This document shows positions 1 to 9,420 of a DNA stretch of 64,000 nt, one piece after another. Made by a program: the position numbers and the translations under genes. This DNA is from Demequina litorisediminis (GTDB lineage: Bacteria > Actinomycetota > Actinomycetes > Actinomycetales > Demequinaceae), in contig NZ_BSUN01000001.1 in NCBI RefSeq assembly GCF_030161615.1, positions 1,984,001 to 2,048,000 on the forward strand, in the 5' to 3' direction. How positions within the stretch are numbered: the stretch's first letter is position 1; every line of letters begins with the position of its first letter. A model generated the notes under the pieces. The model did not search any database and was not told where the DNA came from. It saw only the letters and a program-made list of their open reading frames with translations.

Positions 1-716
1 GCGGGAATCACCCCCTACCTCGAGTCCGCCTCCGAGCCTGTCGCGCATCTTCCAGGGCTTCCTGGGAGACGGCTACGCGGCCGACGGCAACGCCGTGGGG
101 GAGGCCATCATCTTCGACGGCGAGTCCACCTTCGCCGAGGAGTGGCCCGAGCCAATGACCCAGTGGATGCGCATCTACGACGAGGGCATCGTGGGCGCCG
201 AGACCATCAGCCTCACCGGAGACCAGGTCCGCGACGAGTTCGTCGCAGGCAACGTCGCGATGTACATCACCGGACCCTGGGACCTCGCCACCCTTGACGA
301 GAGCGGCATCGACTACGGGATGACCTTCCAGCCGGGCATCGGCGGCGAGAACGTCGGCGCAGGCGCGAGCGACCCCGGCTTCGCCATCTCGTCGTCCGCC
401 GAGGGTGCCGAGCTCGAGGCCGCCAAGGAGTTCGTCGAGTGGCTCGCGACCCCCGAGGCGCTTGCGCTGCAGTCCGAGCATTGGGGAAGCATGAGCACCT
501 CGACCGCCTACGACACCGAGGTCAACCCCGCCTACACCCAGGCTCTACACCGAGTCGCTCAAGACCTCGCAGTTCTACCTGTCGATGGAGCACTGGCTCG
601 CTGGCGCCGAGCCGCTGCAGGTCGAGGCACAGGCGCAGCAGCAGTTGCTGATCCAGGGCAGCGTGACCGCGGATGAGGTCGCCGCGGCCATGGACACGAA
701 GCTCGGCAACCTCTGA
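1..716 (+). CDS. Sugar ABC transporter substrate-binding protein (3' part)
   Basis: This is the C-terminal part, about 237 residues, of a family 1 extracellular sugar-binding protein. The N-terminus, with its signal peptide, lies outside the window. The stretch VAMYITGPWDLATL and the downstream FVEWLATPEALALQ helix are typical of the second lobe of maltose-type binding proteins. Two permease genes follow at once, so it should hand sugar to that importer. The frame is broken twice by one extra base inside AGCT (35-39 and 540-544). Without them one frame runs to the TGA at 714-716. The ligand cannot be read from the sequence; the GH43 gene downstream suggests an oligosaccharide from plant or microbial glycans. 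Confidence 0.85.
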
Positions 717-783
717 TTCCAGCGTGTGACGGGCCGGCTTGGTGCCCCGTGACCGAGCCGGCCCTCACCGCGAGGTGACCCCT

Positions 784-1707
784 ATGGACAGCACTACCGA
801 TGCCTGGCTGCGCAATCGACGCCGCCTTCGCCTGACGCAGACCGCCACCAGCGGAGCCTTCTTGCTCCCCATCATGGCCGTGTTCGTCATCCTGTTCGCC
901 GTGCCCTTCGCACAGACGATCTACTACGCCTTCACCGACTTCTCCGGCTACTCCACGGACGTCTCCTTCGTGGGTTTCGCGAACTACGCGAAGGTGTTCG
1001 CCGACCCCGCCCTCATGCAGGGCCTCGCCTTTACGCTCTTGTACGCGATCGCCACCACCGTGCTCATCACCGTGTGCGCGATCCCGCTCGCGATCGCGCT
1101 CAATCAGCGGTTCGTGGGACGCAACGCCGTGCGGTCGGTCTTCTTCTTCCTGTCCGTGCCGTCGATGGCCATCCTCGGCATCGTCTGGCAGTACATCTTT
1201 TCCCCGCTCGACAGCGGCGTGCTCAACACCATCGTCCGCAGCCTCTTCGGCGCCGATGCCGTGCTGTGGCTGTCCGAATCGTCGCTCGCCAGGGGCTGCG
1301 TGATCTTCGTCGGCGTGTGGGCCGGTGTCGGCTGGCACGCCACGCTGTACCTCGCCTACCTCCAGGCCGTGCCGCGTGACCTCTATGAGCAGGCGGAGGT
1401 CGACGGGGCCAATGCCTGGCAGAAGTTCGTGGCGATCACGCTGCCTCAACTCATTCCGTGCATCGTGGTCTCGACCTTCCTGCTGATGACCGCCGGACTC
1501 AAGGTCTACGACCTGCCGTACACGCTGACCAAAGGCGGGCCAGGCTTCGCCACCAACACCTTGACGCAATCGATCATCGTCCAGGGCATCGCGCAGGGAC
1601 GCGCCGACCTTGGCTCGGCGCTCGCGGTGATCTTCACCGTCGCCGTCGCGGCTGTGGTGCTCGCGCAACTGGCGCTCGCCAACCGTCTCGAAAGGACGTT
1701 GTCATGA
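784..1707 (+). CDS. Sugar ABC transporter permease, MalF type
   Basis: An inner-membrane subunit of a carbohydrate importer (binding-protein-dependent permease family), 307 residues with about six membrane helices. The cytoplasmic EAA loop that contacts the ATPase is visible as EQAEVDGANAWQKF, about 100 residues from the end. The ATG at 784 is chosen because GAGGTGA lies just upstream and the protein then starts with a short charged tail before the first helix (FLLPIMAVFVILFAVPF). The stop overlaps the next start as ATGA, so the two permeases are translationally coupled. No ATPase gene is present; such importers often share one MsiK-like ATPase encoded elsewhere (inference). Confidence 0.93.
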   Translation: MDSTTDAWLRNRRRLRLTQTATSGAFLLPIMAVFVILFAVPFAQTIYYAFTDFSGYSTDVSFVGFANYAKVFADPALMQGLAFTLLYAIATTVLITVCAIPLAIALNQRFVGRNAVRSVFFFLSVPSMAILGIVWQYIFSPLDSGVLNTIVRSLFGADAVLWLSESSLARGCVIFVGVWAGVGWHATLYLAYLQAVPRDLYEQAEVDGANAWQKFVAITLPQLIPCIVVSTFLLMTAGLKVYDLPYTLTKGGPGFATNTLTQSIIVQGIAQGRADLGSALAVIFTVAVAAVVLAQLALANRLERTLS

Positions 1708-2534
1708 ACGGGCGCAAGGGCCGGCTTGGCCCCGTCCTCCTGTCGGTCGGGCTGCTCACGCTCGCGGCCATCGCCGCGGTGCCGCTGTACTACATCGTCG
1801 TCAGCACCTTTAAGACACCTGTCGAGATGTCGCAGTCGCCGCTTGGCCTGCCGCTGTCGCCCACGCTCGACGCCTACAAGGACGTGTTTGCCACGACACC
1901 CGTGGTCCAGTCCTTCGTCAACACCGCCATCGTGACGGCGTTCGGCGTGGGCATCCAGGTGGTGGTCGGCTCGCTCGCCGCCTACGGAATGATTCTGCGC
2001 CGCGGACGCTTCACGGCGATCGTGGGATCGCTGCTCATGGTGGCGTTCGTCATCCCCGCTCAGGCCACCCTCATCCCGCTGTACCAAATGGAGGCGAAGG
2101 TGGGCCTGGTCGATACCCTCGCCGGCCTTGTCGTGATGTACCTCGGCGGTGCGGTGTTCTGCTACTTCCTCATCGTGGGATACATGCGAAAGCCGCCTCA
2201 GGAGCTCTTCGAGGCCGCGCGCATCGACGGCTCGGGCCCGCTGCGGACCTACTGGACCATCGTTCTGCCGCTGGTGCGCCCCATCATGGCGACCGTGGTG
2301 GTGTTCCAGACCATGTGGGTGTGGAACGACTTCCTTTACCCCAACGTGTTCATCTCGTCGAGCGACAACCGCACCATCGTGCTGCAGGTCTACAACGCGG
2401 TGGGGCAGTTCACCACGAACTGGCCGGCGTTCATGACGCTGACGGTGATCGCACTGATCCCCGTGGTGGTGTTCTTCATCTTCTGCCAACGCTGGATCGT
2501 GGCAGGGCTCGCCGCCGGGAGCGTGAAGGGATGA
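1704..2534 (+). CDS. Sugar ABC transporter permease, MalG type
   Basis: Second membrane subunit of the same importer, 276 residues. The family's EAA motif appears as FEAARIDGSGPLRTYW, followed by the usual VLPLVRPIMATVVVF segment. The start ATG lies inside the stop of the previous gene (ATGA), and the end overlaps the glycosidase start in the same way, so binding protein, permeases and glycosidase form one operon. It reads as one intact frame. The family assignment is firm; the transported sugar is unknown. Confidence 0.93.
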   Translation: MNGRKGRLGPVLLSVGLLTLAAIAAVPLYYIVVSTFKTPVEMSQSPLGLPLSPTLDAYKDVFATTPVVQSFVNTAIVTAFGVGIQVVVGSLAAYGMILRRGRFTAIVGSLLMVAFVIPAQATLIPLYQMEAKVGLVDTLAGLVVMYLGGAVFCYFLIVGYMRKPPQELFEAARIDGSGPLRTYWTIVLPLVRPIMATVVVFQTMWVWNDFLYPNVFISSSDNRTIVLQVYNAVGQFTTNWPAFMTLTVIALIPVVVFFIFCQRWIVAGLAAGSVKG

Positions 2535-3451
2535 CGGCGTCCAAGACCTCGCACGGCTCGCCGATCGACCGGCTGTTGGGCGACCCCGACCTGACGTACT
2601 TCGATGGCCGCTACTGGCTGTACGCGACCAATGACGGCGTCGAAGGCTGGGTGAACTCGACGATCAACGCCTTCTCGTCGACGGACCTGGTGACGTGGGT
2701 GGACCACGGTGTCGCCCTCGATTCGGTCGCCACGGTCTCGTGGGAGCGAGTGAAGGCACGGACGTGGGCCCCGGCGGTCCTCCACCTGGCCGACCGCCAC
2801 GTGATCTACACGGCGGAGGATGGCAACATTGCCGCCGCGGTCTCGGCGTCCCCCGCGGGCCCGTTCGTTGACGTGGGGGCGCCCCTGGTTCCCGCAGGAT
2901 CATTGCCCGGCTATCAGATCGACCCCGCCGTGCTGCGGTTCGCCGATGAGTGGTGGCTCCTGTGGGGAAACGGCGTCGCGCATATGGCTCCTCTGGGCGC
3001 CGATGGCGTGACGCTCGACCTCGGCAGGCTCCACTCGTGGACTCCCACGGGCTTTACGGAGGCAATCGACATCAAGGAGCGTGACGGCATCTTTCATGCC
3101 ACGTGGTCGGTGGGTGACACCCGCAAGCCCGACTATCGCGTGGCGTATGCGACGGCCCCGTCACCGTTTGGCCCGTGGAGCGACCGCGGCCTGTTGCTCG
3201 AGGCGAGGCCAGAGGCAGGAATCCTGTCGACGGGTCATCACTCCATCCTTCAGGTGCCTCACACCGACGAGTGGATCATCGCCTACCACCGGTGGGCGGG
3301 CGAGGACGGAGCGGGGTGGCGCCGCGAGTCGATGTTCGCGGAGGTGACCTTCGTTGACGGGGTGATGCAGCCCGTCGTCCCGAGCCACGACTGGTATCGG
3401 CTCGAACTCCCAGAGTGGCAGGCCCCGTTCGAGGAGCGGACGGGTCAGTAG
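2531..3451 (+). CDS. Glycoside hydrolase, family 43-like
   Basis: A 306-residue five-bladed beta-propeller glycosidase with no signal peptide, so probably cytoplasmic and acting on oligosaccharides brought in by the upstream importer. The three expected acidic residues can be placed: Asp in LLGDPDLTYFDGRYWLY near residue 18, Asp in YQIDPAVLRF in the middle, and Glu in GFTEAIDIKERDGI. Family 43 enzymes usually cut arabinosides, xylosides or galactans; the substrate here cannot be told. It overlaps the permease by ATGA and converges on rsgA, with a 7-nt overlap of the two 3' ends. Confidence 0.8.
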   Translation: MTASKTSHGSPIDRLLGDPDLTYFDGRYWLYATNDGVEGWVNSTINAFSSTDLVTWVDHGVALDSVATVSWERVKARTWAPAVLHLADRHVIYTAEDGNIAAAVSASPAGPFVDVGAPLVPAGSLPGYQIDPAVLRFADEWWLLWGNGVAHMAPLGADGVTLDLGRLHSWTPTGFTEAIDIKERDGIFHATWSVGDTRKPDYRVAYATAPSPFGPWSDRGLLLEARPEAGILSTGHHSILQVPHTDEWIIAYHRWAGEDGAGWRRESMFAEVTFVDGVMQPVVPSHDWYRLELPEWQAPFEERTGQ

Positions 3452-4468
3452 GCGTCGGCCTCGGCGCGGGCCGTGAGAAGGCGGCGGATGGAATCCACCC
3501 TCGCCTCGCGGTCCGCGTCGCCCGCGGCCCACGCGTCGAGCCTCGCAACCTGACTCGGCGGATTCGTGCTGGCAGCCGCGCGGGCACCGCTCCGCCGCAG
3601 CCTCGGCCACGTCAGGGAAGGCCTCGACAAAGTGCTGCGGGTCCACATGGGCGAGACCGAAGGTCCGCACGCCGGGGGTGTCGATGATGCGGCCGCCGTC
3701 GGGCAGGTCGAGGGCCACCGCGGAGGTCGAGGTGTGGCGCCCGCGTCCCGTGACGTCGTTGACATGCCCCGTGGCGCGTCGAGCGTCCGGCACCAGGGCA
3801 TTCACGAGGGTGGACTTGCCCACGCCCGAGTAGCCGACCAGGACCGTCGAGCGGTCGGTCAGGCGTGCGCGCAGGTCCTCGATGCCCGCGATCTGACGTT
3901 CGCCGTCGGCTCCGTCGGTGACGGTCGTGACGAGGACGGTCACGCCCAGCGGCTCATACGCGGCGCGCAGCGCGTCGCCCGAGGCGAGGTCGCCCTTCGT
4001 GAGCACCAGCAGCGCGTCCATGCCCGCGTCGAGAGCGGCGACAAGGCAGCGGTCGATCATGCGGGGGTTGGGCTCGGGGTCGGCTAACGCGGTGACGATG
4101 CCGAGTTGGTGCGCGTTGGCGACGATGACGCGCTCGGTGGGGTCGGTGTCGTCCGCGGTGCGACGCAACTCCGTCGCGCGCGTCTCGCGCTTCACGATGC
4201 GTCCGAGCGTTCCCTCGGCCCCGGAAACGTCGCCCACGACGCCCACCCTGTCGCCCACCACGAGTCCGCGGCGGCCCAGTTCGCGGGCCTTGACGCACGT
4301 CAGCGCGGTGGCGTCATCGAGCTCGACCGAGAATCGACCTCGGTCGACTCCGACCACGGTGCCGGGCACCGCATCGGCGTGCGCGGGTCGCTTCTTCGAG
4401 CGGGGCCGAGAACCCTTGCCCGGGCGGACCTTGGCGTCGGACTCGTCGTAGCGGCTCCAGTCGCTCAC
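3445..4468 (-). CDS. rsgA: Ribosome small subunit GTPase RsgA
   Basis: A circularly permuted GTPase that works in late maturation of the 30S subunit, 340 residues after correction. The order is an OB-fold ([15 protein letters not shown]), then G4 (LTKGD), then the P-loop GYSGVGKST and the DTPG motif, then a zinc knuckle [14 protein letters not shown]. One extra base inside AGCT at 3539-3543 breaks the frame just after the zinc knuckle; removing it gives the ending [18 protein letters not shown] and on to RAEADAY. The GTG start overlaps the aroA stop (GTGA), a pairing common in Micrococcales. Confidence 0.95.
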
Positions 4469-5784
4469 GCGCCGAGCATCCCCGTCCACATGGCCGGGAA
4501 GTCGGGCATGGTCTTGGCGGTGGTGCCGACGTGGATCACCTCGGTTCCGGGCACCGCGAGTCCGACGATGGCGGCAAAGGTCGCCATCCGGTGGTCGTGG
4601 TAGGCTCTCCATGGCGGCGGGCGTGAGACCCGCCTCCGGATGCCCCGCGAACGTCAACGAGTCGTCATCGGCGACGCAGCGTCCGCCGACTCGCTCCACC
4701 TCGGTGGCGATGGCGGCAAGACGGTCCGTCTCGTGGCCCCTCAGGTGGCCGATGCCTCGGATCACCGAGGGGAGGTGGCCAGGGCGCACAGCGCCGCGAT
4801 GGTCGGCGTGATCTCGCCAGCGGGAGACAGGTCCGCGTCGATGCCGCGGATGCCGCCGCCGGCAAGCCCCGGCGCGCTCACCGTCAGAACGCCGTCCTCC
4901 AGCGTGCAGGTGGCGCCCATGCGCTCGAGAATCTGCGGGAACAGAGCCCCTGGCTGCGTGGTCCGTGCGGGCCATCCCGGGATGCGCACCGTGCCGCCAG
5001 CGACCAGGGGCGCCGCGATGAACGGTCCCGCATTCGACAGGTCGGGCTCGACGCGCACCTCGCCAAGCGACAGAGGACCGGGGTGCACCACCCACGTGCG
5101 CTCGTCGGGCTGATCGACCCGCACCCCCGCCTGGCGCAGCGTCTCGCACGTCATATCGATGTGGGGGAGGCTGGGAAGACGTTCTCCCGTGTGCCGCACG
5201 GTGAGCCCGTGCGGAAGGCGCGCGGCGACCAGCAGCAAGCCGGTCACAAACTGCGAGGAAGCCGACGAGTCGACGTCCACCTCGGCCGGAATCGACGCCG
5301 GGGGAGTCACCGTAAACGGGAGCGTTCCACGCCCCTCATCGTCCACGGTGGCGCCCAGTGCCCGCAGCGCGTCCAGCAGCGGGCCCATGGGGCGTACGCG
5401 CGCCTCGGGATCGCCGTCGAAGGACACGGGGCCGTCGGCGAGCAGCACCAGCGGCGGAACAAACCGCATCACGGTGCCGGCAAGGCCGCAAAAGACGTCC
5501 ACGCCACCACGCACTGGTCCGGGGGTGACGGCCCACGCCTCACCCGAGTCGTCCACCTCCTGACCGAGCGCGCGCAGGGCGGCGATCATCAGTTCGGAGT
5601 CGCGCGAGGTGAGGCCGCCGCGAATCGTCACGGGCGCATCGGCCATCGCGGCGAGCACGAGGAAGCGGTTGGTGAGCGACTTGGAGCCGGGGACCTCGAC
5701 GGTGGCGTCGAGCGGACCGGTTGCTGCTGGGGCGGGCCAGACCTGGCCCGGGCCGGTGCCGCGGGGCAGATCCACGGCGGTCAC
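4465..5784 (-). CDS. aroA: 3-phosphoshikimate 1-carboxyvinyltransferase (EPSP synthase)
   Basis: Sixth step of the shikimate pathway: joins phosphoenolpyruvate to shikimate 3-phosphate. About 439 residues. The substrate loop [16 protein letters not shown] lies near residue 33 and [13 protein letters not shown] near 100. Two frame breaks cancel out: a lost C in the C-run at 4769-4772 (after LCALATSP) and an extra base in AGCT at 4602-4606. Correction restores [17 protein letters not shown] and [17 protein letters not shown], both diagnostic near the C-terminus. The GTG start overlaps the doxX stop (GTGA) and the end overlaps rsgA, so the three genes form one operon. Confidence 0.95.
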
Positions 5785-6286
5785 TTCTTCTTGGCAGTCA
5801 GTTCAGCGCCCTTGCGGCCCTTCTTCGCCACGACCTTGGCCTTCTTGGTCTCCAGCCTTGGCCTTCTTGGCCTTGGCCTTCGCCTTGCGCTTGGGGCTGT
5901 GGCCGGCGGTGGCGGCGAGCAGCGTGCCGCCGAGTAGCGACACGTTCTTGAGGAACAGGCTCCAGCCTGCTCCTCCTTCTTCGCCTCGTCCGTCTCCAGC
6001 CAGAACGGCCGCCCCACGGCAACGGTCGCGGCTGTCAGGCCGGCGAGCACCAGGCCCGCGGTACGGGGGTGCGCGACAGCGCGAGCACGGAGGCCGCCGC
6101 GATCGTGACGGCGCCGTGGACCTTGACGAGGTCGGTGGTCTTGACGTCCTCGACGCCCGCCTGCTCAAGCAGAGGCTCGACGACTGGCGCGGCACGCTCC
6201 GCGCGCTTCTCGGGCTCGAGGACGGACTGCACTCCTCCGTACACGAACCAGGTGGCCAGCAGCGGTCGGGCGAGATGACGCAACAT
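5781..6286 (-). CDS. DoxX family membrane protein with Lys/Ala-rich tail
   Basis: A small membrane protein of the DoxX family, 167 residues when corrected, function uncertain (the family is linked to redox and respiratory processes). It opens MLRHLARPLLATWFVYGGV, has about four helices, and ends in a strongly basic tail rich in KAKAKKAK repeats. Four frame defects: extra bases in AGCT at 5854-5858, 5957-5961 and 5964-5968, and one lost base in the G-run 6065-6069. Correction joins FWLETDEAKKEEQ to LELFLKNVSLLGGTLLA. It heads the operon doxX-aroA-rsgA. Confidence 0.8.
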
Positions 6287-6352
6287 GCCCCTACGCTACC
6301 AACCTGCCAGCGCATGCGGGAGGGCGGCCGTCGCATCGGCTCCGGGTGTGCA

Positions 6353-6379
6353 GGGAATGGGGACCGGTGCGCGAGCGTT
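6353..6379 (+). promoter_or_regulatory. SigR/SigH-type promoter of sigR
   Basis: GGGAAT (6353-6358), 18 bases, then GTT (6377-6379). This matches the published SigR/SigH consensus of actinobacteria (GGGAAT, 18-19 bp, GTT). It lies about 80 bp upstream of the sigma factor gene, as expected for autoregulation under thiol-oxidative stress. Confidence 0.7.
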
Positions 6380-6460
6380 GCCTCACGCATGACAGCGACC
6401 ATGACTCCGGAGCGGAGCGCCGCTTACGGCGAGCCAGCGCCTAGCGTAGGCTCGCGATTC

Positions 6461-7067
6461 ATGAGCGACACAGTGCAGGATTTCGACTTCGAGACCGACG
6501 CGCTGTCATACATGGACCAGGCTCTACGCCGCGGCCCTGCGCATGACGCGCAACGGTGCCGATGCCGAGGACCTGGTCCAGGAGACGTACGCGAAGGCGT
6601 TCGCGGCGCAGGACAAGTTCACGCCGGGCACCAACCTCAAGGCGTGGCTGTACCGCATTCAGACCAACGCCTTCATCAACACGTACCGCAAGAAGCAGCG
6701 CGAGCCCAAGCGATCCGATGCCGAGAACATCGAGGACTGGCGGCTCGCGGCTGCGGCCGAGCACACCAGCACCGGCCTGGTCTCCGCGGAGCAGCAAGCC
6801 CTCGAGATGATCGGCGACGACGACATCAAGCAGGCGCTCGACGAGCCTCAGCGAGGACTTCAGGATGGCGGTCTACCTCTCCGACGTCGAGGGGTTCGCC
6901 TACAAGGAGATCGCGGAGATCATGGACACCCCTGTGGGGACCGTGATGTCTCGACTCCATCGCGGCAGGAAGGCTCCTGCGCGAGAAGGCTCAGGGAGTA
7001 TGCGGCCGAGCGCGGGTTTAGTGACAAGCGACCGGTCGCCCAGAAGGACAGTAAGGGAGGTGCGTGA
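6461..7067 (+). CDS. sigR: RNA polymerase sigma factor SigR/SigH (thiol-stress ECF sigma)
   Basis: A group 4 sigma factor, 200 residues corrected, that directs the thiol-oxidative stress response and is held by the redox-sensing anti-sigma factor encoded next. Region 2 is seen as [13 protein letters not shown] and [20 protein letters not shown], region 4 as [20 protein letters not shown] followed by RLHRGRK. Four extra bases, all inside AGCT (6519-6523, 6844-6848, 6971-6975, 6987-6991), cut the frame. Removing them gives [19 protein letters not shown] and [15 protein letters not shown]. The stop overlaps the rsrA start by one base (TGATG). Confidence 0.95.
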
Positions 7068-7304
7068 TGCCGGGTAGGGAGTGTGAAGAGGCGCTGGATC
7101 GTCTTTTCGAGTACATCGACGACGAGCCTTCCCAGGACGAGCCTGCAGCGCATCGGCGCACACTTGAAGACGTGTCCGCCGTGTGAAGCGGAGCACCAAA
7201 TCAAGGAACGGATCAAGAATCTGACGTCCCGCGCGGGCGGCCAGACGGCACCCGAGGAGATGCGCGCGCGCATCCTCGAGTCGATCCGCTCCGCCAGCGC
7301 ATAG
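7067..7304 (+). CDS. rsrA: Mycothiol-system anti-sigma factor RsrA
   Basis: A 78-residue zinc-binding anti-sigma factor of the ZAS family. It carries the redox switch HLKTCPPC (H-x3-C-x2-C) near residue 32, preceded by an early Cys ([10 protein letters not shown]). Oxidation of the cysteines releases SigR. GGGAGG before the start is a good ribosome site, and the one-base overlap with sigR implies coupling. One extra base in AGCT at 7140-7144 is corrected to give [10 protein letters not shown]. The AGCCT at 7125-7129 is genuine, because the frame closes with only one removal. Confidence 0.93.
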
Positions 7305-7402
7305 GGCAGGGCGCGGCGGCCGCGTCGCGCACCGCGACGCTCGCGGCGGGCGCCGCCTCACGCGGCGGCAACGCCCCGATCGACGTCCCCACGAAACGAC
7401 GA

Positions 7403-7430
7403 AGCCCGCATCGGTTCCCCGATGCGGGCT
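7403..7430. terminator. Hairpin terminator between rsrA and the bL37 gene
   Basis: Perfect 12-bp stem AGCCCGCATCGG / CCGATGCGGGCT with a TTCC loop, between two convergent genes. It probably serves both strands; there is no clear T-tract, as is usual in high-GC actinobacteria. Confidence 0.75.
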
Positions 7431-7452
7431 CGTGCGTGCGTGCTACCAGGAC

Positions 7453-7527
7453 TTAGGCGTTGGGACGCTTGCCGTGGTTGGCTCCGCCCTTGGCGCGCGA
7501 CTTACGCTTGCGGCCTCGCTTGCTCAT
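7453..7527 (-). CDS. Ribosomal protein bL37 (AURKAIP1/COX24 domain)
   Basis: A 24-residue highly basic protein, starting MSKRGRKRKSRAKGG and ending NHGKRPNA. This is the pattern of the small actinobacterial large-subunit protein bL37 first seen in mycobacterial ribosome structures. Its ATG is preceded by an A/G-rich AAGGGGGAACCCG on the minus strand. It is too short for most gene finders. It stands alone, between rsrA and pilT. Confidence 0.9.
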   Translation of the reverse strand: MSKRGRKRKSRAKGGANHGKRPNA

Positions 7528-7652
7528 CGGGTTCCCCCTTTCTCACACGGGCTGACGATTCGACCCCCGATTATCTCACACTCGTGTTCGAGGCTGAACA
7601 GCGGGGTCTAGGCTCTCTCAAGAAGTGTCCCGTTCCTGCCGATGGAGGTCCC

Positions 7653-8745
7653 GTGAGCGACCAGCAGCCCGTATCCGTGATCCCCTTCCTCCACGCCCTG
7701 GCGTCGACCGGCGGATCGGACCTCCACTGCAAGGTGGGCTCGGCTCCCCGCATCCGTGTGGACGGACGACTGCGCAAGCCTTCAGGTGCCGGTGCTGACC
7801 CCCGAGGACACGCGCAACATGGTGGCGCAGGTGCTTCCGGAAGACCTGGTCGCCCAGTTCCGTGACACCCACGAGGCGGACTTCGCGTTCTCGCTATCGG
7901 GCGTGGGGCGCTTCCGCGTCAACACCTACGTGGCGCGCGGCACCGACTGCCTCGTGTTCCGTCGCGTCGCCGTGGGCGCCACGCCGTGGGAGGAACTGGG
8001 CCTGCCCCAGGTCATCGCCGACCTCGCGCTCGAGCCCCGCGGGCTCGTCCTGGTGACCGGCCCCACGGGTTCCGGAAAGACCACCACCCTGGCGTCGATG
8101 ATCGACCTCATCAACACGCTGCGTGAGGTCAACATCATCACCATCGAGGACCCCATCGAGGTGCTCCACAAGGACAAGAAGGCGATCATCTCGCAGCGCG
8201 AGGTGCGCTCCGACACCCTCGACTTCACCTCGGCGCTGCGTGGCGCCATGCGTCAGGACCCCGACGTCATCCTGATCGGTGAGATGCGTGACATCGAGAC
8301 GGTGCGCGCGGCGTTGTCCGCGGCGGAAACCGGCCACCTGGTGCTCGCGACGCTGCACACGGTTGACGCGCAGGACACCATCAACCGCATCATCGACTTC
8401 TTCACCCCGCACGAGCAGGGCCAGGTGCGCACGGCGCTGGCAGAGACGCTGCGCGGCATCGTGTCCCAGCGACTCATCCGCAAGGCCGACAACTCCGGCC
8501 GCACCGTCGCCGTCGAGGTCATGGTCAACCACGGCCGCATCGCCGAGGCCATCGTCGACCCCTCGAGCCAGCCGCCCATCATGGACCTCATCGCCGAGGG
8601 CGAGTACTACAAGATGCAGACCTTCGACCAGCACCTGTTCCGCCTGGTCGCGGACGGCACCGTCACGCTCGACGAGGCCGTCTCGATCGCGTCGCGTCCG
8701 CACGACCTCACGGTCACGTTGAAGAACGAAGGTGTCATCGCCTGA
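7653..8745 (+). CDS. pilT: PilT-type twitching motility ATPase
   Basis: A secretion-superfamily hexameric ATPase, 363 residues corrected. An N-terminal PAS-like domain (DLHCKVGSAPRIRVDG) precedes the RecA-like core with Walker A GPTGSGKTTT, Asp box TIEDPIEVLH, Walker B DVILIGEMRD and His box GHLVLATLHT. The C-terminal AIRNLIRE-like signature of classical PilT is replaced here by PPIMDLIAEGEYYKMQTFDQ. The GTG start has GGAGG eight bases upstream. One extra base in AGCT at 7777-7781 is removed to give RKLQVPVLTPED. No other pilus gene lies nearby, so its partners must be encoded elsewhere. Confidence 0.9.
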
Positions 8746-8760
8746 CCCGCACCAAGGACG

Positions 8761-8792
8761 GGCCGATGCGGTGGTCACCCGCGGCATCGGCC
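8761..8792. terminator. Hairpin built from inverted GGCCGATGC copies
   Basis: GGCCGATGC (8761-8769) and GCATCGGCC (8784-8792) form a 9-bp stem with inner GGTG/CACC pairs, right after pilT and before the convergent SGNH gene. Probably a bidirectional terminator. Confidence 0.6.
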
Positions 8793-8811
8793 GCGCGCCG
8801 AGAGATGCGGC

Positions 8812-9420
8812 CTACGCCTCCGTGCGCACGGGCTCGACGCCCAGCCACGAGTGCCACGTCGAGTGCAGCACCAGCCACGCCATGAGGCCGTAGCCGGCCT
8901 GCAGGGGCACCGTGCCGCCCGAGGCGTCCATGTCCGTTGCCCACTGCTCGTGACGAGCCAGGGGGCCGTACATGTCGATGAAGGGCACGTCGCGACGGGC
9001 GGCGGCCTCCTCGACCAGCGCGGCGTACTCGGCGATCGCACGCTTGTCCGCGGCGGCGATGGGCGGCGGTCCCGCCACCATGGCGCGGAAGCCGAGCGCT
9101 GACGCGCGATCGAGCGTGTTGGCCATGTGCAGGCGCGTCATCGTGGGGGACACCCCGCGTTCGACGTCGTGGCGACCGAGCGCGAACAAGACGTAGTTCT
9201 GCGAGCCGGCGACGCCATCGGGCCCCACACGACGCAGCGCTTCCTCGTCCCACCGGCTCGACAACTCGGCGGTGTTCTCACCGGGAACGGCGAGCGTGTG
9301 GAAGCGGAGGTCCTCCGCGAGCGGCATGGTCCTGGCAGCCACGCGTCCGGTCCAGCCGAGCGCCTTGGGGTCGCCGTGGCCCGCGACGAGCTCGTCGCCC
9401 ACGAAGAACACATTTCTCAT
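8812..9420 (-). CDS. SGNH/GDSL-family hydrolase
   Basis: A 202-residue predicted esterase or lipase of the SGNH fold. Block I is degenerate (FFVGDELVAGHGDPKALGW, with Asp-Glu where GDS is usual), Gly and Asn blocks are seen in TLAVPGENTAEL and FALGRHDV, and the C-terminal part has LQAGYGLMAWLVLHSTWHSW. The nucleophile Ser is therefore uncertain. The ATG overlaps the kgd stop (ATGA), so it is probably co-transcribed with kgd, as an SGNH-like gene often is in this group. Function unknown. Confidence 0.65.
   Translation of the reverse strand: MRNVFFVGDELVAGHGDPKALGWTGRVAARTMPLAEDLRFHTLAVPGENTAELSSRWDEEALRRVGPDGVAGSQNYVLFALGRHDVERGVSPTMTRLHMANTLDRASALGFRAMVAGPPPIAAADKRAIAEYAALVEEAAARRDVPFIDMYGPLARHEQWATDMDASGGTVPLQAGYGLMAWLVLHSTWHSWLGVEPVRTEA

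Noticed and set aside
7125..7129. AGCCT in rsrA as another AGCT insertion
   Set aside because: The gene closes in frame with only the 7140-7144 base removed; treating this site too would break it again.
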